From assembly GCF_008370685.1 (NCBI RefSeq), contig NZ_VTZU01000034.1, positions 1 to 64,000 on the forward strand: a stretch of DNA of 64,000 nucleotides, written 5' to 3'. The notes below the pieces were generated by a model. It ran no database searches. It saw only the letters and a program-made list of their open reading frames with translations, and was not told the origin of the DNA. The stretch is from Aquimarina sp. RZ0. Its GTDB lineage: Bacteria; Bacteroidota; Bacteroidia; Flavobacteriales; Flavobacteriaceae. Below, piece by piece: positions 55,849-64,000 of this stretch; positions within the stretch are counted from its first letter, which is position 1, and each line of letters begins with the position of its first letter. Position numbers and translations under genes: made by a program.

Positions 55849-56817
55849 ATGTCAGTTTTAGTATACACAGAAAGTGAATCAGGTAAATTTAAGAAAGCTG
55901 CTTTTGAAGTAGCATCTTATGCAAAAGAAGTTGCTAATATGCTTGGAACAACCGTTACTGCTGTTAGTATAAATGCGGATAATAGTAATGAACTAGGAGA
56001 TTATGGTGTAGATAAAGTGTTAGAAATTAAAAATGATAAGCTTTCTGCCTTTAATGCAAAAGCATATGCAGATTCGATAAAACAAGCTGCAGAAAAAGAA
56101 GATGCAAAAGTAGTAGTAATTAGTTCTAGTGCTGATAGTAAATTCTTAGCTTCTATATTAGCAGTATATCTTACTGCTGGATATGCTTCTAATGTGGTGG
56201 CTCTGCCAGAAAGTACTTCTCCTTTTGCAGTAAAGAGAACAGCTTTTACTAATAAAGCATTTAGTATCACAGAAATTTCTACAGATATAAAAGTTATAGG
56301 GTTATCTAATAACGCTTTTGGGCTTAGAGAAGTATCTGGATCAGCTACGGCAGAAAGTTTTGAGCCATCATTATCAGAAGATGATTTTGCGGTAGAGGTA
56401 GTCTCTGTAGATAAAGCAACAGATAAAGTTTCTATTGCTGATGCCGAAGTGGTGGTATCAGGAGGTCGTGGTCTTAAAGGGCCAGAGAATTGGTCTATGA
56501 TAGAAGATCTTGCAGAAGTACTTGGGGCGGCAACAGCCTGTTCTAAGCCTGTTAGTGATATGGGATGGAGGCCTCATAGTGAGCACGTAGGACAAACAGG
56601 AAAGCCTGTTGCTTCTAATTTGTATATTGCTGTAGGGATTTCTGGAGCAATTCAACACCTTGCAGGGATCAATTCCAGTAAAGTAAAAGTGGTTATTAAT
56701 AATGACCCGGAAGCACCGTTCTTTAAAGCTGCTGATTACGGAATTGTAGGAGATGCCTTTGAGGTGGTGCCGCAACTAATCGAAAAATTAAAGGAATTTA
56801 AGGCTAATAACGCATAA
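55849..56817 (+). CDS. etfA: Electron transfer flavoprotein, alpha subunit
   Basis: 322 residues. The C-terminal FAD domain shows VVSGGRGLKGPENW, RPVSDMGW-type (KPVSDMGWRPHSEHVGQTG), NLYIAVGISGAIQHLAGI and VINNDPEAPFFKAADYGIVGD (read as separate blocks). It holds FAD and completes the heterodimer with EtfB. A strong terminator follows at 56841. Confidence 0.95.
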   Translation: MSVLVYTESESGKFKKAAFEVASYAKEVANMLGTTVTAVSINADNSNELGDYGVDKVLEIKNDKLSAFNAKAYADSIKQAAEKEDAKVVVISSSADSKFLASILAVYLTAGYASNVVALPESTSPFAVKRTAFTNKAFSITEISTDIKVIGLSNNAFGLREVSGSATAESFEPSLSEDDFAVEVVSVDKATDKVSIADAEVVVSGGRGLKGPENWSMIEDLAEVLGAATACSKPVSDMGWRPHSEHVGQTGKPVASNLYIAVGISGAIQHLAGINSSKVKVVINNDPEAPFFKAADYGIVGDAFEVVPQLIEKLKEFKANNA

Positions 56818-56840
56818 TTTTCATAAATTGTGCCCAATAA

Positions 56841-56890
56841 AGGGCTGTTTGAACTCAGGTAAAAGTCCATTTGTTCAAACAGCCTTTTTT
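56841..56890 (+). terminator. Terminator of etfBA
   Basis: GGCTGTTTGAAC (56843-56854) pairs exactly with GTTCAAACAGCC (56873-56884), then TTTTTT. Confidence 0.9.
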
Positions 56891-56903
56891 ATTGAATACT
56901 ACT

Positions 56904-57521
56904 ATGAGTTTAGTTCGCTTGAACATTAAAGGGATATCTTACAGTCAAACGCAAAATGGAGCGTATGCATTGATTTTGAGTGAGATGGAGGGGGAGAGAA
57001 AACTCCCCATCGTTATCGGCGCTTTTGAAGCACAATCAATTGCTATTGCTTTAGAAAAAGAAATAAAACCTCCACGACCACTAACACACGATCTGTTTAA
57101 AAATTTTGCAGATAGATTCGATATTGTTGTGAAACAAGTGATTATTCACAAGCTGGTAGATGGCGTTTTTTATTCTAGTATTATCTGCGAGCGCGATAAG
57201 ATTGAAGAAATAATAGATGCCAGAACGAGTGATGCTATTGCTTTGGCACTAAGATTTCAGGCACCTATATTTACTTATAAAAACATTTTAGATCAAGCAG
57301 GTATTTATCTTAAAGTAAATCCTAAAAAAGATGATGACAACGCTCCTGAAAGTTTATTGGTAGATGAATTGATTTCTGATGAAGTAGAAATGGTGGGAAA
57401 AGAAACTAGTTATCAGGATTTATCTATAGATGAACTAGGACGTATGTTAGAACAAGCTGTTAATAATGAAGATTACGAGCTTGCTGCAAGAATTAGAGAT
57501 GAAATTTCTAAACGAGGATAG
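56904..57521 (+). CDS. Bifunctional nuclease (DUF151) with C-terminal UVR motif
   Basis: 205 residues from the ATG at 56904; an in-frame TTG at 56871 lies inside the terminator stem and is rejected. Residues ~1-130 are the BFN/DUF151 domain (ALILSEMEGERKLPIVIG, DARTSDAIALALR). Residues ~168-203 are a UvrB/UvrC-type motif (LGRMLEQAVNNEDYELAARI). Plant and mycobacterial members have DNase/RNase activity; the role in bacteria is unsettled. Confidence 0.88.
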   Translation: MSLVRLNIKGISYSQTQNGAYALILSEMEGERKLPIVIGAFEAQSIAIALEKEIKPPRPLTHDLFKNFADRFDIVVKQVIIHKLVDGVFYSSIICERDKIEEIIDARTSDAIALALRFQAPIFTYKNILDQAGIYLKVNPKKDDDNAPESLLVDELISDEVEMVGKETSYQDLSIDELGRMLEQAVNNEDYELAARIRDEISKRG

Positions 57522-57571
57522 TTCCCTAACTTACTATAACCATAGAAAGTATAAATAATATTTCCATATTT

Positions 57572-59278
57572 ATGAAAAAAGGGCTACTGTTTTCTCTGTT
57601 TTTACTATTTGTGTTTGCCAAAGTTTTGTCTCAATCAATTGAGAAAAAGTGGGTTTTAGAACGCGTAAAAGATTCTTCTGAGAAACTTTTTGAGATAGCT
57701 AATGATGATTATCTTCAATTAAATAAAGGAACCTTTTTATTCCGTAACCAATTAGAATCTCTCAAAGGAGACTATGTGGCACAAAACAATGTGTTACTTT
57801 TTTTTCCAGATATAAAGGAAGACTCTATCATTAAGTTTAAGATTAATAGTAAAACCGATTCTACTTTGGTTTTATCCAAAAAAGATCGTTCTTATTTCTT
57901 TATTTCCGAAAAAAAAGAGGCGGCAGTGACTCCAGTTATAGAAGAAGAGATTAATGCTTCGGGATTAATACCTAATCAAGGGTTTTCATTCACAAGCCTA
58001 TGGAGAGGTGTTTTAGGGATGGTAGTACTTCTTATCATTGCCTTTTTGTTCAGTAGTAATCGAAAAGCTATTAACTGGAAAACCGTTGGAGTTGGATTAG
58101 GAGCACAGTTATTATTAGCTTTTGGAGTGTTAAAAGTTGGTTTTGTTCAGAAAGTTTTTGAGGTAGTGGGACAGATGTTTGTGAAAATTCTCGATTTCAC
58201 CAGAGCAGGAAGTGAGTTTTTATTGGGAGGAATGATGGATGTGGAGAGTTTTGGATTTATTTTTTTATTTCAGGTATTACCGACCATTATTTTCTTTTCG
58301 GCCTTGACCTCAGTATTATTCTATTTGGGTGTTATTCAGATAGTAGTTAAAGGGATGGCTTGGGTGTTGACAAAACTTATGGGAATTTCTGGAGCAGAGA
58401 GTTTAAGTGTTGCCGGAAATATATTTTTAGGACAAACAGAAGCGCCTTTAATGATTAAGGCATACCTGGAAAGAATGACCCGTTCCGAAATTTTACTGGT
58501 GATGATAGGAGGAATGGCTACAGTTGCAGGAGGTGTACTGGCAGCATATATCGGTTTTCTTGGAGGAGAAGATCCTGTTTTGAGACTAGAATTTGCTAAA
58601 CACTTATTAGCAGCATCTGTAATGGCTGCGCCAGGAGCTATTGTGATTTCAAAGTTATTATATCCTCAACAAGAGGCAATAGATACAGATGTGAAGGTTT
58701 CTGCGGATAAAATAGGGTCAAATATTCTTGATGCCATTGCAAATGGTACAACAGAAGGCTTAAAGTTGGCTGCAAATGTTGGTGCTATGTTACTGGTGTT
58801 CATCGCTTTTATTGCAATGATTAATTATGGTTTTGGGAAATTTGGACAACTTACAGGATTTAATTCATATCTCGAAAAACATACACCTTATGATGCTTTT
58901 TCATTAGAATCTATTTTGGGTACTGTTTTTGCTCCGTTAATGTGGTTAATAGGTGTTGCAAAAGAAGATATAATGCTAATGGGACAATTATTAGGTATTA
59001 AGCTTGCAGCTAGTGAATTTGTTGGTTATATCCAATTAGCAGATCTTAAGAATCCTGCAAATCCACTTCATCTAACGTATAATAAATCGGTTATTATGGC
59101 GACTTATATGCTGTGTGGTTTTGCTAATTTTGCATCTATTGGTATTCAGATTGGGGGAATAGGATCTCTAGCACCAGGAAAAAGAAAAACCTTGTCAGAA
59201 TTCGGAATGAAAGCATTAATAGGAGGGACAATTGCGTCTTTATTATCTGCAACAATTGCAGGTATGATTATCGGATAA
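57572..59278 (+). CDS. Concentrative nucleoside transporter with periplasmic N-terminal domain
   Basis: 568 residues against ~400 for NupC. Residues 1-20 are a signal-like segment (LSQ), ~21-120 a beta-rich domain resembling a small lipocalin-like module, and ~150-568 the CNT family core with LSVAGNIFLGQTEAPLMIKAY, MATVAGGVLAAYIG and CGFANFASIGIQIGGIGSLA. It imports nucleosides with H+ or Na+. The fused N-terminal domain would lie in the periplasm; its role is unknown. 50 bp after the bifunctional nuclease gene and upstream of thyA. Confidence 0.9.
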   Translation: MKKGLLFSLFLLFVFAKVLSQSIEKKWVLERVKDSSEKLFEIANDDYLQLNKGTFLFRNQLESLKGDYVAQNNVLLFFPDIKEDSIIKFKINSKTDSTLVLSKKDRSYFFISEKKEAAVTPVIEEEINASGLIPNQGFSFTSLWRGVLGMVVLLIIAFLFSSNRKAINWKTVGVGLGAQLLLAFGVLKVGFVQKVFEVVGQMFVKILDFTRAGSEFLLGGMMDVESFGFIFLFQVLPTIIFFSALTSVLFYLGVIQIVVKGMAWVLTKLMGISGAESLSVAGNIFLGQTEAPLMIKAYLERMTRSEILLVMIGGMATVAGGVLAAYIGFLGGEDPVLRLEFAKHLLAASVMAAPGAIVISKLLYPQQEAIDTDVKVSADKIGSNILDAIANGTTEGLKLAANVGAMLLVFIAFIAMINYGFGKFGQLTGFNSYLEKHTPYDAFSLESILGTVFAPLMWLIGVAKEDIMLMGQLLGIKLAASEFVGYIQLADLKNPANPLHLTYNKSVIMATYMLCGFANFASIGIQIGGIGSLAPGKRKTLSEFGMKALIGGTIASLLSATIAGMIIG

Positions 59279-59380
59279 TGATTAATAGAGTCTTTTTTTG
59301 TTAAAAAAATAATTTAGCATGCTTTTTTATAACTATTTCATAATCCAGATATTAATCGATCTCTCAAATCCTATTTTTCG

Positions 59381-59388
59381 TATATTTG
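59381..59388 (+). promoter_or_regulatory. Candidate -7 element for thyA
   Basis: TATATTTG fits TAnnTTTG, 52 bp before the thyA ATG. No clear -33 element. Confidence 0.35.
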
Positions 59389-59440
59389 ACAAAAATTTTT
59401 ATAATTTTAACATACTCAATAAAAAGTTACTACAGGGAAT

Positions 59441-60265
59441 ATGAAGCAATATCTTGATCTAGTACGGCACGTACTTGAAAACGGTAATGAGAAAGGTGAT
59501 AGAACAGGAACAGGAACAAAAAGTGTTTTTGGCTATCAGATGCGATTTGATCTTGGTGAAGGTTTCCCAATGGTAACTACTAAGAAATTACATCTTAAAT
59601 CTATTGTTTATGAATTACTATGGTTTCTCAATGGGGATACTAATGTAAAATATTTACAAGAAAACGGAGTCCGTATTTGGAATGAATGGGCTGATGATAA
59701 TGGTAATTTAGGTCCGGTATATGGTCATCAGTGGCGTAATTGGGGCAATAATGAAATTGATCAGATTAAAGAAATTGTAGATACGTTAAAGAGTAACCCC
59801 AATAGTAGAAGAATGCTAGTGTCCGCTTGGAATCCTAGTGTATTGCCGGATACTTCGAAGTCTTTTTCAGAGAATGTCGCTAATGGCAAGGCTGCTCTTC
59901 CTCCATGTCACGCTTTTTTTCAATTCTATGTGGCAGATGGAAAATTGTCTTGTCAATTATATCAGAGAAGTGCTGATATATTTCTGGGAGTACCGTTTAA
60001 TATAGCTTCGTATGCTTTGCTGACAATGATGATGGCTCAGGTATGTGGCTACGAAGCAGGAGATTTTATACATACTTTTGGAGATGCGCATATATATAAT
60101 AACCATCTCGAACAATTAGAATTGCAGTTGTCAAGAACGCCAAGAAGTTTACCGAGAATTAAGATTAATCCGGAGGTGAAAAATATTTTTGACTTCGTTT
60201 TTGATGATTTCGTGTTAGAAGATTATAATCCACATCCACACATAAAAGGTATAGTGGCTATTTAA
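59441..60265 (+). CDS. thyA: Thymidylate synthase
   Basis: 274 residues. DRTGTGTKSVFG near the N-terminus, catalytic Cys156 in PPCHAFFQFYV, QRSADIFLGVPFN (dUMP binding) and HIYNNHLEQ. It methylates dUMP to dTMP with methylene-THF. A ~10-residue insert (DTSKSFSENVANG) precedes the catalytic Cys compared with the E. coli enzyme. Fits functionally beside the nucleoside transporter. Confidence 0.96.
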   Translation: MKQYLDLVRHVLENGNEKGDRTGTGTKSVFGYQMRFDLGEGFPMVTTKKLHLKSIVYELLWFLNGDTNVKYLQENGVRIWNEWADDNGNLGPVYGHQWRNWGNNEIDQIKEIVDTLKSNPNSRRMLVSAWNPSVLPDTSKSFSENVANGKAALPPCHAFFQFYVADGKLSCQLYQRSADIFLGVPFNIASYALLTMMMAQVCGYEAGDFIHTFGDAHIYNNHLEQLELQLSRTPRSLPRIKINPEVKNIFDFVFDDFVLEDYNPHPHIKGIVAI

Positions 60266-60302
60266 TATTTTTCTTATTGTCCCCTAAATCCCGCGAATCA
60301 CT

Positions 60303-60734
60303 ATGAAAAAAACATTACTAATTTTTGTATTTTTAATCACTACTTTTTCTTTTTCACAAGAAAATATTATTCTGTCTCAGCAGAATGCAAACGAAAAAGG
60401 GATAACACCAGTCTGGCCTAAATGTGATCGCTCGAGGCAGACCCCAATAAAGTGCTTCGATAATAATTTAAGAAACCATGTAGTTCGTAATTTTAGATAT
60501 CCTCAATTAGCAGAGAAAGACGGATTAAGCGGTACAATTACTGTTGATTTTATAATCAATAAAAAGGGTAAGGTAGAGGTGATAGAGGTTAATGATGGTC
60601 ATAGATATTTACAAAGAGAAGCGGTAAGAATTATTAGAACAATTCCTAAAATGACTCCTGCTAAATGGGGGAATAAACCTATAGCAGTGGCATACAAAGT
60701 ACCGATTACTTTTATAAAACCGAAGCAGAAGTAA
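60303..60734 (+). CDS. Small TonB C-terminal-domain protein
   Basis: 143 residues. A signal peptide (ending FSFSQ) replaces the usual membrane anchor and Pro-rich linker of TonB. Residues ~55-140 are the TonB C-terminal fold (FRYPQLAEKDGLSGTITVDFI ... INKKGKVEVIEV). Two cysteines (near 39 and 49) precede it. It probably acts in the periplasm and cannot itself couple to ExbBD. 38 bp after thyA. Confidence 0.8.
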   Translation: MKKTLLIFVFLITTFSFSQENIILSQQNANEKGITPVWPKCDRSRQTPIKCFDNNLRNHVVRNFRYPQLAEKDGLSGTITVDFIINKKGKVEVIEVNDGHRYLQREAVRIIRTIPKMTPAKWGNKPIAVAYKVPITFIKPKQK

Positions 60735-60765
60735 TTTATATTTAACATTGGATTAACTTTACGTT

Positions 60766-60831
60766 TTTGTTAAAATAAATTAAAAATCGTTAAATTTGAA
60801 TGTATTCGTAAATCGAATACATTCTTTTTTT
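60766..60831 (+). promoter_or_regulatory. egtB promoter and leader hairpin
   Basis: TTTG at 60766-60769 and TAAATTTG at 60791-60798 (21-bp spacer) form a Bacteroidota promoter. The transcript would start near 60805, inside a perfect hairpin GAATGTATTCG-TAAAT-CGAATACATTC (60798-60824) followed by TTTTTTT and the ATG at 60832. The hairpin with its T run may terminate the upstream unit and, in longer transcripts, limit egtB expression. Confidence 0.55.
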
Positions 60832-61998
60832 ATGATTATTACAGATAATTTGCTTACCCTTTTTTTAGAAACCAGATCACACTCAGAAGAAATCTGTGCT
60901 CCATTAGAGATCGAAGATTATGTAATACAACCTATCGTTGATGTTTCTCCGCCCAAATGGCATTTAGGTCATGCTACCTGGTTTTTTGAAGAATTTATTC
61001 TTGTTAAATATATAAAAGAGTATGTTCGCTTTCATCCTGATTTTGCCTACGTTTTTAATAGTTATTATGAGAGTATGGGGAAAAGAGTAGTCAGGACGGA
61101 TAGAGGAAATTTATCCAGACCAACTGTAAGTGAAATATATGATTATAGAGATTATGTTACTACTCATTTACAGTCTTTGTTAGAAGAAAGTGAAAACCAG
61201 GAAATGTTTCAATTGGTAGAAATAGGAATTCATCACGAAAAACAACATCAGGAGCTATTACTTACAGATATTAAATATATACTTGGTAATAATCCTTTGT
61301 TGCCTAAGTATAATGATACATTTACAGAAAGCCCAGAAGTGGTTAATGTTTCAGAATATATAACAATCAAGGAGGGAATATACGAAATTGGCTATAAAGG
61401 AAATGATTTTTGTTATGATAATGAACTAGGGGTTCATAAAGTATTTTTGCCAGAATATGCAATTGCCAATGCTTTGGTTACAAATAAAGAATATATAGAA
61501 TTTATTAATGACGGCGGTTATAAAAATAGTCTTTTCTGGCATGCTGAAGCCTGGGATTGGATTAATGCTAACCATATAAATAAGCCTTTGTATTGGCATC
61601 ATATAAAAGATCAATATCATCAATATACACTAAGAGGATTGTTACCTGTTGCAGATAATACCGCAGTAACCCATATATCATATTATGAAGCATATGCATA
61701 TGCACAATGGAAAGGTGAACGTCTGCCAACAGAATTTGAGTGGGAGGTAGCTCAGCAATTTTTTGATTGGGGATCAAGGTGGGAATGGACAGAAAGTGCC
61801 TATCTTCCATATCCTAATTATAGTAAAGCATCTGGAGCACTTGGAGAATATAATGGTAAATTTATGGTAAATCAAAAAGTACTCAGAGGAGGATCCGTAG
61901 CAACACCTAATAACCATACCAGATCAACATATCGTAATTTCTTTCACCCGGAGCTCAGATGGCAATTTACAGGGCTACGATTAGTAAAAAATAAATAA
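60832..61998 (+). CDS. egtB: Ergothioneine biosynthesis protein EgtB (hercynine oxygenase/sulfoxide synthase)
   Basis: 388 residues from the ATG at 60832; an upstream TTG at 60796 lies in the hairpin and is rejected. N-terminal DinB-like domain with the iron triad H44 (WHLGHATWFFEE) and H135/H139 (HHEKQHQE). C-terminal formylglycine-generating-enzyme-like domain (~190-388: EYAIANALVTNKEY, GERLPTEFEWE, LRGGSVATP). It joins hercynine to a thiol donor with O2 in the cytoplasm. Next to egtD, as in other bacteria. Confidence 0.93.
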   Translation: MIITDNLLTLFLETRSHSEEICAPLEIEDYVIQPIVDVSPPKWHLGHATWFFEEFILVKYIKEYVRFHPDFAYVFNSYYESMGKRVVRTDRGNLSRPTVSEIYDYRDYVTTHLQSLLEESENQEMFQLVEIGIHHEKQHQELLLTDIKYILGNNPLLPKYNDTFTESPEVVNVSEYITIKEGIYEIGYKGNDFCYDNELGVHKVFLPEYAIANALVTNKEYIEFINDGGYKNSLFWHAEAWDWINANHINKPLYWHHIKDQYHQYTLRGLLPVADNTAVTHISYYEAYAYAQWKGERLPTEFEWEVAQQFFDWGSRWEWTESAYLPYPNYSKASGALGEYNGKFMVNQKVLRGGSVATPNNHTRSTYRNFFHPELRWQFTGLRLVKNK

Positions 61999-62007
61999 TC
62001 TCTTTCC

Positions 62008-62982
62008 ATGAATTCCAAAGATCAAAATGTACTAGTCTGTACTTTTAGTAAAGAAGTGCACGAAGGTTTAACGGCCTTTCCAAAATATTTGTCGTCTAAG
62101 TTTTTCTATGATGAAACCGGGGATAAATTATTTCAACAAATAATGGCATTGCCAGAATACTATCTCACCAATGCCGAATATAATATTTTCAGAACTCATA
62201 AAACTGATATTATACATAGTTTTGATTCTAAAAGAGAAGGATTTAATTTAGTAGAATTAGGTGCTGGAGATGGTAAAAAAACTAAGGTCTTACTAAAAGA
62301 GCTATTAAAGAAAAATTATGATGTGACCTATCATCCAATAGATATAAGTGAAAATGCAATTGATGGATTGGTTGAGAATTTTGATGATGAATTGCCAGAT
62401 CTTAGTGTAGAAGGACAAATAGGTGAATATTTTGAAGTTCTGGATAGATTACAGCATATGAGTGATCAGAAAAAGGTACTAATGGTTTTAGGGTCTAATA
62501 TTGGAAACTTACAACACCCCAGAGCTATCAAGTTTTTGAAAAAACTAAATACAGTTATGCATCCGGATGATTTGTTATTCATGGGATTTGATCAAAAAAA
62601 GCACCCTCAGAAAGTTCTGGATGCGTATAACGACAAAATGGGTGTTACAGCAGCTTTTAATAAAAATATACTGACCAGAATAAATAGAGAACTTCAAGCT
62701 AATTTTGACTTAGAAGCTTTTATTCATTGGGAAGTTTATGATCCGGAGAGCGGAACTGCAAAAAGCTATTTGGTAAGTACTAAAAAAACGACCGTAGATA
62801 TTGATAGTTTATCATTACAAGTGCATTTTGAGGCTTGGGAAAGTATACATACAGAAATTTCTCAAAAATATGATGATGATACTGTAAAATGGTTGGCTAA
62901 GGATTCTGGATTAGAAATAATACAATCGTTTACAGATACAAATAGCTTTTATAAAAATTACTTATTTAAGAAAATAATATAA
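62008..62982 (+). CDS. egtD: L-histidine N-alpha-methyltransferase EgtD
   Basis: 324 residues. SSKFFYDETGDKLFQQI and LPEYYLTNAEYNI mark the EgtD/DUF2260 family; the SAM site is VELGAGDGKKT near 79-89, and the downstream MVLGSNIGNL is typical. It trimethylates histidine to hercynine, the first step of ergothioneine synthesis. It starts 9 bp after egtB, same operon. No egtA, egtC or egtE is next to it. Confidence 0.93.
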   Translation: MNSKDQNVLVCTFSKEVHEGLTAFPKYLSSKFFYDETGDKLFQQIMALPEYYLTNAEYNIFRTHKTDIIHSFDSKREGFNLVELGAGDGKKTKVLLKELLKKNYDVTYHPIDISENAIDGLVENFDDELPDLSVEGQIGEYFEVLDRLQHMSDQKKVLMVLGSNIGNLQHPRAIKFLKKLNTVMHPDDLLFMGFDQKKHPQKVLDAYNDKMGVTAAFNKNILTRINRELQANFDLEAFIHWEVYDPESGTAKSYLVSTKKTTVDIDSLSLQVHFEAWESIHTEISQKYDDDTVKWLAKDSGLEIIQSFTDTNSFYKNYLFKKII

Positions 62983-62996
62983 ATAAAATTACAGAT

Positions 62997-63278
62997 ATGA
63001 AAGCAATATGGAATAATCAGGTGATTGCAGAGAGTAGCGAAACAAAGGTAATAGAGAATAATCATTACTTCCCTCCTGAATCAATTAAAAATGAGTTTTT
63101 TAAGTCTAGTGAGACCCATACTAATTGTCCCTGGAAAGGAATGGCATCCTATTATACACTACAGGTAGATGGGCAAGAAAACAAAGATGCAGCCTGGTAT
63201 TACCCGGAAACCAGTGATCTTGCTAAGCAAATAAAAGGATACGTAGCTTTTTGGAAAGGAGTAGAGGTTGTAGGATAA
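62997..63278 (+). CDS. DUF427 protein
   Basis: 93 residues. The DUF427 pattern is clear: KAIWNNQVIAESSETKVIENN, NCPWKGMASYYTLQVDG and AAWYYPETSDLAKQIKGYVAFW. Function unknown. It starts 14 bp after egtD, so it is cotranscribed with the ergothioneine genes. A hairpin GAGGTTGT/ACAACCTC (63263-63289) overlaps its end. Confidence 0.85.
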   Translation: MKAIWNNQVIAESSETKVIENNHYFPPESIKNEFFKSSETHTNCPWKGMASYYTLQVDGQENKDAAWYYPETSDLAKQIKGYVAFWKGVEVVG

Positions 63279-63299
63279 TTACAACCTCAATCTTCCTTC

Positions 63300-63468
63300 A
63301 TTAGTGTCTGGTCAGAAGTAGACGATTTTTATAATTTGAAAGATTTTTGACAAAATTTAGACTTTATTTTTTGAAGTAGATGGCATAGCATCAAACAATT
63401 AAAAATAAATCAAAATTTTGCAAAAAGATACTAATTTGATTTTGCTGTAGTTCCGACCAGACACTAAT
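63300..63468. repeat. 169-bp MITE-like segment with terminal inverted repeats
   Basis: ATTAGTGTCTGGTC at 63300-63313 recurs exactly in reverse complement at 63455-63468; the match extends to GAA inside with one difference. No ORF inside. The ends look like insertion-sequence ends, but no transposase is present, and no target-site duplication is clear. Confidence 0.6.
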
Positions 63469-63484
63469 TATATAGTTAAGCATA

Positions 63485-63781
63485 TTACAATTCTAATACA
63501 CTGTTTTCTGAAGCTGCAAATTCATTCCATAAATATCCGTCAGCTTCTGCTTCGTTGGTCCATTGTCCGTCTACGACATACTTAAACTGAAACTTATTAT
63601 CTTTAGGTAAATCAAGGGTTCCTTTGAAAGTACCGTTCTTTAATTTTTTTAAAGCAGTAGCCTCGGTATTCCATTCATTAAATTCTCCAGCGACATGTAC
63701 AGAAGTTGCTTCTTTTGCAGGAACCGTGAAAGTAACTTTACAAATAGGTTTGGATTTTAAGTATTGTTTTGTAATAGCCAT
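63485..63781 (-). CDS. Small glycogen-binding (CBM48/isoamylase early-set) domain protein
   Basis: 98 residues, essentially one domain: VTFTVPAKEATSVHVAGEFNEW, then FQFKYVVDGQWTNEAEADGY, the pattern of CBM48/AMPK-beta glycogen-binding modules. No catalytic domain and no signal peptide. It may bind glycogen in the cytoplasm; free-standing copies are known in Bacteroidota, with unproven roles. Convergent with the DUF427 gene. Confidence 0.85.
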   Translation of the reverse strand: MAITKQYLKSKPICKVTFTVPAKEATSVHVAGEFNEWNTEATALKKLKNGTFKGTLDLPKDNKFQFKYVVDGQWTNEAEADGYLWNEFAASENSVLEL

Positions 63782-64000
63782 AAATTTTGATTTAGTATTG
63801 ATTTAATAAAGTAAATATCTAGTGAAATTAAAACAAAATATTAAATTATTAAAAACTGAACTCTCATATTTTCAATAATTTAATCAACAATTAACAATAA
63901 AATGTTAACAATAACGATATAGTGACAAAATGAAACTTGGTAATCAATTCTATTTTTTTGTCTTATAAAGAGAAAGATCAATAAGTTCTTTTGTTACCTT

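Noticed and set aside
56871..56903. Upstream TTG start for the bifunctional nuclease
   Set aside because: It lies in the 3' stem of the etfBA terminator; the ATG at 56904 matches the family N-terminus.

Overview
The window looks like chromosome from a marine-type member of the Flavobacteriaceae (Bacteroidota), close in style to Aquimarina. It is AT-rich. Promoters carry the Bacteroidota -7 element TAnnTTTG. Two secreted proteins end in type IX secretion (T9SS) sorting domains. TonB-dependent receptor/DUF4249 machinery, a bacillithiol gene, a folK-deoxynucleoside kinase fusion and a membrane pyrophosphatase are present. The species assignment is inference.

Layout. (1) 1-9.8 kb is accessory-like. 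It holds identical 162-bp inverted-repeat (MITE-like) elements, a hydrolase / dead-cyclase / AraC fusion protein, a serine hydrolase, a leucine-rich-repeat protein, a membrane AraC regulator, the 3' half of a tRNA-Leu(TAG) that looks like an attachment-site scar, and a Tat-type aminotransferase coupled to an AEC permease. (2) 9.8-15 kb has bshB1, then two paralogous copies of a two-gene cassette (small secreted helical protein plus secreted beta-helix protein), with a second short repeat family before and between the copies. (3) 15-24.6 kb is mostly core: AsmA-like protein, YhhQ-type queuosine precursor transporter, folK-dNK fusion, TrmH-type methyltransferase, mutS, tRNA-Gly and tRNA-Leu. (4) 24.6-31.3 kb has a decayed IS200-type transposase, repeat debris, and two T9SS cargo proteins (ThuA domain; M4 metallopeptidase). 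(5) 31.3-37.9 kb is a four-gene operon: secreted protein, TonB-dependent receptor, DUF4249 lipoprotein, MG2-like protein. (6) 38-42.3 kb has small and membrane proteins (pentapeptide repeats, methyltransferase, nitroreductase, Ala-rich lipoprotein). (7) 42.3-45.7 kb is a DNA-repair-type operon (DUF559 nuclease, radical SAM protein, DUF4130-type partner) divergent from a LexA-like self-cleaving repressor, with three matching palindromic operators between them. (8) 46-64 kb is largely core metabolism: membrane and soluble pyrophosphatases, DUF5686 protein, pdhB, etfBA, bifunctional nuclease, nucleoside transporter, thyA, TonB-like protein, ergothioneine genes egtB and egtD with a DUF427 gene, and a glycogen-binding-domain protein.

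The most interesting signals are the LexA-like repressor with its operator cluster facing the radical SAM/DUF4130/DUF559 operon, the 26-bp perfect palindrome between pdhB and etfBA, the three-domain regulator inside an inverted pair of identical MITEs, and the duplicated secreted cassette. No CRISPR array, rRNA, complete phage or intact transposase was found.
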